Below, in pieces: positions 1 through 5,179 of a DNA stretch of 5,179 bases; position 1 is the first letter of the stretch, and each line of letters opens with the position of its first letter. Both the position numbers and the translations under genes were made by a program. Under the pieces are notes generated by a model. It ran no database searches. It worked only from the letters and a program-made list of their open reading frames with translations, and was not told the origin of the DNA. The DNA is from an uncultured Mollicutes bacterium (GTDB lineage: Bacteria; Bacillota_I; Bacilli_A; Acholeplasmatales; Anaeroplasmataceae): positions 1 to 5,179 of the forward strand of contig CAMWJY010000081.1 of NCBI GenBank assembly GCA_947174685.1, given 5' to 3'.

Positions 1-818
1 ACTACATAGCCATTTGGATTCTTTGCTTTTACCCATTTGCTAATTTGATTTAATAACTCAATATTTTTTGTTTGGCTGTTCAAATAATAATACTTTACAG
101 CATCTAATCTAAAACCATCAACACCCTTATCCATAGAGAAATCTATAATAGACTTAAATTCTTGACGTACCGTTGGATTATCACAATTAAATTCAGGCAT
201 ATTATCAGAGAAATTTGCTTCGTAATAAAAGCTTCTTCCTGTAGCCTTTTGATAACCTGAAGGAGCAACTTCTCCATCATAAAAACTATAAAAATCCTTA
301 TAAGCATCCTCTTCTTCAGTCAGCTGCATCCCCATAAGGTATTTTTGATGTGCTGTTGCTGACTTATTGAACCAAGGATGATTTATGCTGGAATGATTTA
401 AAACCAAATCCAATATAATTTTTATATCTTTTTTGTGACATTCTGATATGAGTTCTTCTAAATCCGACATTGTACCATAAGAAGGATCAATTTCATAATA
501 ATCCTTAACATCATACTTGTGATAAGATGGGGAAGTATTAATTGGCATTAACCAAATTCCAGTAAATCCTAAATCCTTTATATAATCTAGTTTACTGATT
601 ACTCCCTGTAGATCTCCTTTACCATCACCATTTGAATCATAAAAGGAGCCTACGAATATCTCATACCAGTTACGATAATTATCATCTACTTTATTCAATG
701 TAGTTAAGTCCTCTTCAATACGCGTTCCATAAGGTGCATTGTTTTGCTTTACACAGCTTGTACAAACTATAAGAGCTATTAAGCATACTACAGATAAGCA
801 TCGTCTTAAAATTTTCAT
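1..818 (-). CDS. Lipoprotein alpha-amylase, GH13 family (partial, C-terminus beyond left edge)
   Basis: This gene encodes a surface-anchored glycoside hydrolase expected to cleave alpha-1,4 bonds of starch or maltodextrin. Only the first 272 codons are present and the frame is open at base 1. Residues 1-22 form a lipoprotein signal peptide (basic start, hydrophobic core, CTSC with the lipidated Cys at 22; Cys at -3 is unusual). A GH13 barrel follows: a calcium-loop-like DSNGDGKGDL at 61-70, strand GFTGIWLMP at 84-92, HKYDVKDYY at 100-108, region I DLVLNH at 137-142, region V MPEFN at 207-211, and region II FRLDAVKY at 236-243 with Arg237 and the nucleophile Asp239. The acid/base Glu and the third catalytic Asp lie outside the window. 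Region V resembles the MPDLN of subfamily GH13_36, which includes secreted lipoprotein amylases; this subfamily call is inference. The start is the ATG at 818, 5 nt after the malG stop. Its ribosome site (AAAAGGA, 833-827) lies in the end of malG, so it is co-transcribed with the transporter. An oligo-1,6-glucosidase or neopullulanase activity cannot be excluded. Confidence 0.93.
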   Translation of the reverse strand, partial: MKILRRCLSVVCLIALIVCTSCVKQNNAPYGTRIEEDLTTLNKVDDNYRNWYEIFVGSFYDSNGDGKGDLQGVISKLDYIKDLGFTGIWLMPINTSPSYHKYDVKDYYEIDPSYGTMSDLEELISECHKKDIKIILDLVLNHSSINHPWFNKSATAHQKYLMGMQLTEEEDAYKDFYSFYDGEVAPSGYQKATGRSFYYEANFSDNMPEFNCDNPTVRQEFKSIIDFSMDKGVDGFRLDAVKYYYLNSQTKNIELLNQISKWVKAKNPNGYV

Positions 819-823
819 ACGAC

Positions 824-1762
824 CTATCCTTTTACAGCTCCGCCTGTAACTCCTTCAACATAGTAGCTTTGTAATGCGAAGAATAATATCATAATAGGAA
901 TAGATACGATTACAGCTGCCGCACAGAATATTGGGAAATAAGATGTTCCTGCTTCCTTACTAAGCATTTGCTGTAAACCTACTGCAACGTTAAATAGCTT
1001 GGTATCGCCACCCGCCATTACAGATGCTAGCATATAATCTCCCCAAGGGGCAGTAAATGCTAATAATATAGTATAAACCACGATCGGTTTAGATAACGGC
1101 ATGATAACACGCCAAAAGATTGTATTTTTGTTTGCGCCATCAATCATGGCAGCCTCATCTAGTGAGGTTGAAATTGTATCAAAGTATCCCTTTGCTACAT
1201 AATAATTCATTACACATCCGGAAATATAAACCAAAACTAAACCAAATAAAGCTGGCATACCTTGATTTAAATTTACCTGTTTTAATATGTAATAGGTAAT
1301 AATCATACCTAAGAATCCTGGGAACATACCGATGATTAGAATTAATCTCATATATCCCTTACGTGCTTTAAATCTTAATCTAGAAAATGCATAAGCACTA
1401 ACTAAAGTAAGAACTGTATTTAACACAGATACAACTAAAGCAATAATGAATGTATTCAAATACCAACGCCAGAAAGGATATGTCTTAGCTAAAGATACTT
1501 CCTTTCCTCCAAGATTCAATACAAGGTTTTGATCAAATAAAGCTCTATAATTATTTATTGTCCATTTTTCAGGAATAATTAAGGATGCTTCATATGTAGT
1601 CGCAAAGGATTGTATAACCAAATAAACAAAAGGGAGTAACCAAATGAGAGACATAATAATCAAAATAATATAAATAATTGTTTTGCTTGTAATCTCTCTT
1701 GCCTTTTTGCCTCCAGACATTCTTGGATCTGCAAATAAACTAAATTTCTTATCTGGCATCAT
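824..1762 (-). CDS. malG: Maltodextrin-type ABC transporter permease, MalG family
   Basis: This is the second membrane subunit of a CUT1-family carbohydrate importer, pairing with the MalF-like protein to form the translocation channel. It has 312 residues, slightly longer than E. coli MalG (296). About six membrane segments can be seen, near residues 29-51, 102-127, 138-160, 170-190, 226-248 and 278-300. The cytoplasmic EAA loop that docks the ATPase is clear at 203-222 (EAAMIDGA then RVIMP). The C-terminus VEGVTGGAVKG is a hallmark of MalG. The N-terminus to about residue 27 is charged and cytoplasmic. The start ATG at 1762 overlaps the malF TGA in an ATGA arrangement, with a ribosome site AAGGTGA at 1775-1769. 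A second ATG follows directly, so the protein may begin one residue later. The overlap implies translational coupling to malF. Substrate is inferred from MalG similarity and the amylase next door; another alpha-glucoside is possible. Confidence 0.95.
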   Translation of the reverse strand: MMPDKKFSLFADPRMSGGKKAREITSKTIIYIILIIMSLIWLLPFVYLVIQSFATTYEASLIIPEKWTINNYRALFDQNLVLNLGGKEVSLAKTYPFWRWYLNTFIIALVVSVLNTVLTLVSAYAFSRLRFKARKGYMRLILIIGMFPGFLGMIITYYILKQVNLNQGMPALFGLVLVYISGCVMNYYVAKGYFDTISTSLDEAAMIDGANKNTIFWRVIMPLSKPIVVYTILLAFTAPWGDYMLASVMAGGDTKLFNVAVGLQQMLSKEAGTSYFPIFCAAAVIVSIPIMILFFALQSYYVEGVTGGAVKG

Positions 1763-3312
1763 TGGAAATCACCTTCATTCTTTACAGCGTTTGTTCTATT
1801 GTAAACTATAGATGAAATAGATGCTAATACAATAAATATAACAATACCTATTACAGAAGCAACACCATAATCCTTTGAATTTGATGTCATAACCATCTTA
1901 TACAACCATGTAATCAATAAGTCAGTTTGTCCTGCACTATATATTTTAGATGCATCTATTAGATTACCATTGATGTTAGTAAACATAGGGTTACCACCAG
2001 ATAATAAGTAAATAACATTAAAGTTATTAATATTACCAACAAAGTTTGAAATCAAATATGGGCCTGTAACAAAGAACATATATGGTAATGTAATTTTTGT
2101 ATACATTTTTACTGGATTAGCTCCATCAATTCTAGCAGATTCATACAAATCTGCAGGAATATTCATTAATATACCTGAACACATCAACATAGTATATGGG
2201 ATACCTATCCACATATTAACTACAATAATTGTGATCTTTGCAACTAAAGCATCATCTAAGAATTTAATTGGTGAAGAAATCCAACCCCAATTTAACAATA
2301 AAGAGTTGATACCTCCAGTTTCTGATAAAAGCTTAGATAAGAATAGCAAAGAAATAAATTGTGGTACAGCTATTGTGGTAATTAAAATAGTTCGCCATAT
2401 TTTCTTGAAACGTATTCCCTTCTTATTGATGAGCATAGCAACAATCATTCCAAAGAAATAGTTTGTAAAAGTAGCAAATATAGCCCAAATCAAAGTCCAC
2501 AATAAAATTCGGCTAAATACATGTACGAATGCTTCGCCACCATCTCCTGCCAATCCGAATAACCGTTGGAAATTATATAATCCCACCCAGTCAAACAGAT
2601 GCTTGGGGTTCATGTAGGTAGAAGAATAGTTTGTAAAAGCAACCAAAATCATAACAAATAATGGTAGTATCGTAAATAAAACTAAGCCTAAAGTTGGGAA
2701 GGATAGTAATACCTTATGGAAATTTCTTCCTACAAGGCTTTTCACTGTATCCTTATCTGTAATTCTTTTTCCTATTTTATTTAAGTTTTCTAGCTCATTA
2801 TTTTCTCTAACTTGAATAGACCATAAAAAGATAAGAATTCCTATGAAAATGAACGTTAGAACCAAATTCATCATTAGCATTAAACTATCATCACCGATAG
2901 TTGTTGTAATTCTTACATAAGCGTCAATTTCAGCATCATAATATTCTGCTGCTTGGCTAACATATCCAAAGGTTCCTATTTTTGCAAATGCAGGTCCACC
3001 TGTAGAAATCATAAAGTAGATGAATACTATTTCATATAATAGGTAAAGGAATCCCTTTATATACTGCTTTCTAAATATATGCCCAAATCCCATTACAAAG
3101 AATGAAACTTTTGTTTTCCAGTCTCCACTGACAAAAATTTCACCTGTATGAACAAAGAAATTTGCAATACTTCTACCGATTTGTTTTAAAAAGTTTAAAA
3201 CAGTCACAGATAAAAAGTGCCAAATTCCTTTTGGAATAGCACATAAAAGACTTCCTAGCTTATAGAAAAATCTTTTATATGAAGGAAGGGCAAGATATTC
3301 GATTGTAGTCAT
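1759..3312 (-). CDS. malF: Maltodextrin-type ABC transporter permease, MalF family, with N-terminal extension
   Basis: This is the first membrane subunit of the importer. I place the start at the ATG at 3312 (517 residues): it has the ribosome site AGAGGTGG 4 nt upstream, whereas an in-frame ATG at 3342 would lie inside a terminator-like stem and would translate the ribosome site. Residues 1-65 are cationic and aromatic-rich, probably an amphipathic cytoplasmic or membrane-surface region. Residues 73-104 (MGFGHIF, then KQYIKGFLYLLYE) begin a two-helix module with an external loop at about 105-143 and a second helix at about 145-166. A charged linker at 168-197 leads to the usual permease core from about 200, with helices near 205-228, 268-294, 309-328, 358-380, 411-428 and 484-505. 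The EAA loop is at 391-410 (ESARIDGANP then KITLP). Total helix number is about eight, as in E. coli MalF, but the large periplasmic P2 domain is not recognisable. The gene follows malE by 75 bp and overlaps malG by 4 bp. Confidence 0.95.
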   Translation of the reverse strand: MTTIEYLALPSYKRFFYKLGSLLCAIPKGIWHFLSVTVLNFLKQIGRSIANFFVHTGEIFVSGDWKTKVSFFVMGFGHIFRKQYIKGFLYLLYEIVFIYFMISTGGPAFAKIGTFGYVSQAAEYYDAEIDAYVRITTTIGDDSLMLMMNLVLTFIFIGILIFLWSIQVRENNELENLNKIGKRITDKDTVKSLVGRNFHKVLLSFPTLGLVLFTILPLFVMILVAFTNYSSTYMNPKHLFDWVGLYNFQRLFGLAGDGGEAFVHVFSRILLWTLIWAIFATFTNYFFGMIVAMLINKKGIRFKKIWRTILITTIAVPQFISLLFLSKLLSETGGINSLLLNWGWISSPIKFLDDALVAKITIIVVNMWIGIPYTMLMCSGILMNIPADLYESARIDGANPVKMYTKITLPYMFFVTGPYLISNFVGNINNFNVIYLLSGGNPMFTNINGNLIDASKIYSAGQTDLLITWLYKMVMTSNSKDYGVASVIGIVIFIVLASISSIVYNRTNAVKNEGDFQ

Positions 3313-3316
3313 AAAT

Positions 3317-3326
3317 CCACCTCTTT
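3317..3326 (-). promoter_or_regulatory. malF ribosome binding site (decides the start)
   Basis: On the minus strand this reads AAAGAGGTGG, ending 4 nt before the ATG at 3312 (the GAGG core is 7 nt away). An upstream in-frame ATG at 3342 would read through this site as Glu-Arg-Gly-Gly and has no purine-rich site of its own, because the preceding bases form a stem. The site therefore supports the shorter MalF. Confidence 0.85.
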
Positions 3327-3331
3327 CTTCC

Positions 3332-3371
3332 AAAAAGAGCATAGACAGGCATATTTCAGCCTGATCTATAC
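3332..3371 (-). terminator. Terminator-like stem-loop between malE and malF (probable attenuator)
   Basis: On the minus strand the left arm GTATAGA-T-CAGGC (3371-3359) pairs with GCCTG-TCTATGC (3350-3339). This gives 12 pairs with one bulged T and one G-T wobble, closing an 8-nt loop TGAAATAT. The stem is followed directly by TCTTTTT (3338-3332). This is the form of a Rho-independent terminator, but it lies inside an operon, 16 bp past the malE stop and 19 bp before the malF start. The likely role is partial termination or protection of the malE 3' end from decay, so that binding protein is made in excess over permeases. The structure is seen directly; the effect is inferred. Confidence 0.72.
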
Positions 3372-3387
3372 CCGCACTTTAATATTA

Positions 3388-4647
3388 TTATTGAGCGCCT
3401 CTTACGCTGTCATTAAATGCCTTTACTGCTGCAAGAAGGTCAGCATCAGTTTTAATAGTTCCATCAGCAAATGCAGTTGTTAAAGTTGCTGGAGCGTTCC
3501 AGAATTGATCAGGTACTGCAGTTTGAGCATGTGCATTCTTAGCTTGTTCAACTAAGCACTTAACATTTTCATTATCTACAACTCTTTGTTCAGCAGCTGC
3601 AGCCTTGTTACAAGGTGCAATACTTGCATGATCAAATCTTTCTAATTGACATTCCTTATCAGATAAGAACTTAGCTAATTCATGAGCTGCTTTTAAACGA
3701 GTAGTATCTTCTCCAGCTCTTCCTGGGTTAACACCAAGTAACTTACCACCTAAGAAAGCACCAAGGTTCTTTGTTTCACCATCAACTGTAATTGTTGGCA
3801 TAGGAGCACATGCATAGTTATCACCTAATTCTTTTTTATATGCAGCGATATCCCAAGTACCAGCAATACATCCAATGAACTTGTTTGCAGGTGTTGGAGC
3901 ATTCATTTCATTTGACCAAGATGGATGATCCATAATTTGCTTAATAGCCTTTGCAGCTTTTACGCCCTTTTCACCATCAAAATTAGCTGTAATATTCTGA
4001 ACACTTCCATCCTCATCAAAAGACATAGAATAGTCAGCACCGAATGTAAACATTGCAGCACCACCCCAGAATGCTTCTTTTAGATTATATCCAAACTTTA
4101 AGCCGTTTTCTTTTGCGATTTCTAAAATCTTCTCAACAGATTTAGCATCCTCTGGATTAGTGATAACTGATTTGTCATATTGGAAATAATATGTGTTATC
4201 ACCAGTGTATGGATAAGCATAAGTACTTCCATTAAATGAAGCTAAGTCAAAGCCTAATTCACTATTGTTATCTTTAACCCACTTAGCTTGTGTAGGGGTA
4301 AGTCTTGCTAAAGCACCCTTTTGATATAAACCAGTAATCTTATCAGATGCAAATTCGAATACATCTGGTCCGATAGTCCAGTCTTGAACTTCACTATCTA
4401 CTTTATCAGGACCATGTTCAACGTAAGTGATATTATAAGTATTCTTATCACCAAGATCTTTTCTTGCTTTCTTGAATTTTTCAAATAAAGTTTCGTTAAA
4501 GTCACGATCTGATGCAGTACCAGAATATTCTAGTTCAATTGTTTTCCCCTCTCCGGTTAATAATTCATCTGTTGGTGCTTCTTCTCCACAGCTAGCTAGT
4601 CCTACTGCTAGTAATGAAACAGCACCTAGAGCAAATAATTTTTTCAT
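3388..4647 (-). CDS. malE: Sugar ABC transporter substrate-binding lipoprotein, MalE-like
   Basis: This 419-residue extracellular solute-binding protein would capture maltodextrin and deliver it to MalF/MalG. Residues 1-20 are a textbook lipoprotein signal (MKK, hydrophobic core, LASC with lipidated Cys20). An acidic linker follows to about residue 33. The bacterial family-1 binding-protein fold begins at about 36; recognisable parts are DVFEFASDKITGLYQKGAL at 95-113, the aromatic-rich hinge AYPYTGDNTYYFQYDKS at 144-160, the AGTWDIAAY strand at 262-270 (compare the MalE N-GPW region), and the late segment VPDQFW at 378-383 with FADG at 393-396. Trp and Tyr residues in these segments could stack on sugar rings. 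Length fits the family. The ATG at 4647 has a strong AGGAGG site (4661-4656) 8 nt upstream. The gene is first of the malE-malF-malG-amylase set. It contains no ATA among 16 isoleucine codons, a sign of high expression. The mature protein carries five cysteines besides Cys20, uncommon for a surface protein of an aerobe. The sugar specificity is inferred from neighbours. Confidence 0.93.
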   Translation of the reverse strand: MKKLFALGAVSLLAVGLASCGEEAPTDELLTGEGKTIELEYSGTASDRDFNETLFEKFKKARKDLGDKNTYNITYVEHGPDKVDSEVQDWTIGPDVFEFASDKITGLYQKGALARLTPTQAKWVKDNNSELGFDLASFNGSTYAYPYTGDNTYYFQYDKSVITNPEDAKSVEKILEIAKENGLKFGYNLKEAFWGGAAMFTFGADYSMSFDEDGSVQNITANFDGEKGVKAAKAIKQIMDHPSWSNEMNAPTPANKFIGCIAGTWDIAAYKKELGDNYACAPMPTITVDGETKNLGAFLGGKLLGVNPGRAGEDTTRLKAAHELAKFLSDKECQLERFDHASIAPCNKAAAAEQRVVDNENVKCLVEQAKNAHAQTAVPDQFWNAPATLTTAFADGTIKTDADLLAAVKAFNDSVRGAQ

Positions 4648-4655
4648 TTTTTCTT

Positions 4656-4661
4656 CCTCCT
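4656..4661 (-). promoter_or_regulatory. malE ribosome binding site
   Basis: AGGAGG on the minus strand, flanked as GAGGAGGAAG, with 8 nt to the ATG at 4647. It is a full match to the anti-Shine-Dalgarno sequence, stronger than the sites of malF, malG and the amylase gene, and agrees with high MalE output. Confidence 0.88.
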
Positions 4662-4687
4662 CAATTTTTAAATATTTGCTTTTAATA

Positions 4688-4765
4688 ATAGAAAGCTAAG
4701 AAATAAAAACATTATCTATAACCCCTCTAGTAATAATTTTTATTTCTTTTTCTTAAGCTTTCTAT
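4688..4765 (-). repeat. Long imperfect inverted repeat in the malE upstream region
   Basis: Two perfect arm pairs are nested. The outer pair is ATAGAAAGCT (4765-4756) with AGCTTTCTAT (4697-4688), 10 bp. The inner pair is AAGAAATAAAAA (4748-4737) with TTTTTATTTCTT (4709-4698), 12 bp. The right arm is continuous; the left arm has 7 extra bases (4755-4749). The pairing can continue inward through ATTA/TAAT, with one wobble and one bulged T, leaving a loop CTAGAGGGGTTATAGA (4730-4715). The right arm ends 26 bp before the AGGAGG of malE. It may be a 5' leader hairpin, a regulator site, or part of the HAD gene's transcription end. The T-run sits inside the right arm and not after it, so it is not a standard terminator. 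The pairing is directly visible; the role is unknown. Confidence 0.6.
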
Positions 4766-4774
4766 AAATTTATT

Positions 4775-4792
4775 AAAATAGGATTTCTCCTA
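4775..4792 (-). terminator. Weak terminator candidate after the HAD gene
   Basis: Two bases past the TGA of the HAD gene, the minus strand reads TAGGA-GAAA-TCCTA-TTTT: a 5-bp stem, a GAAA tetraloop and four Ts. The stem is short with only two GC pairs, so termination would be inefficient. It is the only stem followed by a T-run directly after this gene. Confidence 0.35.
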
Positions 4793-4794
4793 GT

Positions 4795-5178
4795 TCAATA
4801 CAGAGTATGTATCTTCCAATATAGCCTTTTATAATCAAAACCAAACAAATCTGGCTGGACTGACCTTTTAAAGGTTAAATTAGATTCGATAAATATGGTC
4901 TTTAAACCTAATTCTTTAGCTGGAAGGATATCACATTCAATATCATTTCCAATCATAATTGCTTCTTGCAATTCAAAATCCTTCATAGCATTTTGGAAGA
5001 ATTCTAAATTTGGCTTTTTAACACCATATGCTGATGAAATAGCAATTCCATCAAAATATTTATCAATTTTAAATTTTTTCAATTCAGGTAAAGTAAATGC
5101 TTCTTGAGCATTTGATAAGACATAAAGAGGAATCCCCTCATTTTTTAATCTTACTAATAATTTCTTTACCCCTTTATA
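4795..5178 (-). CDS. HAD-family hydrolase (partial, N-terminus beyond right edge)
   Basis: The last 127 residues of a haloacid dehalogenase-superfamily protein, most likely a phosphatase. The frame is open to the right edge, so the catalytic motif I (DxDxT) and most of the cap are not visible. Counting from the first codon in the window (5178): motif II is at about 18-24 (LYVLSNA, with Ser22), the motif III lysine is in GVKKPNLEFF at 52-61, and motif IV is GNDIECDI at 77-84 with Asp79 and Asp83 as likely magnesium ligands. ELGLKTIFIES at about 89-99 is the usual last strand of the fold. A TTG at 5082 could be read as a start but lies within the fold, after motif II, and is an internal Leu codon. 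The substrate cannot be told. It does not look like beta-phosphoglucomutase from what is present, and it is separated from malE by 147 bp, so a role in maltose use is not established. Confidence 0.85.
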   Translation of the reverse strand, partial: YKGVKKLLVRLKNEGIPLYVLSNAQEAFTLPELKKFKIDKYFDGIAISSAYGVKKPNLEFFQNAMKDFELQEAIMIGNDIECDILPAKELGLKTIFIESNLTFKRSVQPDLFGFDYKRLYWKIHTLY

Positions 5179-5179
5179 A

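Noticed and set aside
824..1762. Possibility that the transporter is for multiple sugars, glycerol phosphate or another CUT1 substrate
   Set aside because: Not fully excluded, but the MalG-type C-terminus, the eight-helix MalF-like partner and the linked alpha-amylase make maltodextrin the best reading.
2231..2461. Open frame of 76 codons on the + strand
   Set aside because: It lies fully inside malF on the opposite strand, has no family resemblance and no convincing ribosome site; it is a shadow of the malF reading frame.
4472..4699. Open frame of 75 codons on the + strand
   Set aside because: Antisense to the malE signal peptide and upstream region; serine-rich composition is what low-GC antisense gives. 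No support as a gene.
4772..4798. Promoter TTGAAC (4798-4793) with TTTAAT (4777-4772)
   Set aside because: The boxes are close to consensus but the spacing is 15 bp, the -35 overlaps the HAD stop, and AT-rich DNA gives many such matches. GATAAT at 4716-4711 and TATTAT at 4690-4685 are also possible -10 boxes without a good -35. No single promoter can be chosen.
4795..5082. A complete 95-residue gene starting at TTG 5082
   Set aside because: The frame stays open to the right edge and the upstream residues carry HAD motif II (VLSNA), so the TTG is an internal Leu codon.
4895..5107. Open frame of 70 codons on the + strand
   Set aside because: Antisense to the HAD gene, whose motifs II-IV clearly show the minus strand is coding.
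1..5179. CRISPR array, insertion sequence, tRNA or rRNA gene
   Set aside because: No spaced direct repeats, transposase motifs, terminal repeats or tRNA-like folds were seen; nearly all of the window is occupied by the five genes.

Overview
The window is AT-rich, and every gene I can support lies on the minus strand, so transcription runs from right to left. Low GC, strong AGGAGG-type ribosome sites, lipoprotein signal peptides and a maltodextrin-type ABC uptake operon point to a low-GC Firmicute. The flavour of the proteins recalls gut Erysipelotrichia and relatives, but that placement is a guess. TGA acts as a stop (end of malF and of the HAD gene), so this is not the Mycoplasma code.

Layout from right to left, in transcription order: (1) 5178-4795, the 3' part of a HAD-family phosphatase whose N-terminus lies beyond the right edge. 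(2) 4794-4648, a CG-free intergenic stretch with a small terminator-like hairpin and a long imperfect inverted repeat ahead of the next gene. (3) 4647-3388, a MalE-like substrate-binding lipoprotein. (4) 3387-3313, a gap containing a terminator-shaped stem-loop, probably a transcript attenuator. (5) 3312-1759, a MalF-like permease with an extra N-terminal membrane module. (6) 1762-824, a MalG-like permease overlapping malF by 4 bp. (7) 818 to beyond the left edge, a lipoprotein alpha-amylase of family GH13, starting 5 nt after the malG stop.

The last four genes form one functional set. A surface-anchored amylase would cut starch or maltodextrin outside the cell, the lipoprotein MalE would capture the oligosaccharides, and MalF/MalG would form the import channel. 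No ATPase (MalK/MsmK) is seen, so the energising subunit must be encoded elsewhere or past the left edge. The differential-expression logic (much MalE, less MalF/G) is supported by the attenuator-like hairpin and by the avoidance of ATA codons in malE compared with the amylase gene.

I see no undescribed defence, mobile or RNA system here. The points most worth a second look are the two non-coding hairpins and the N-terminal module of MalF.
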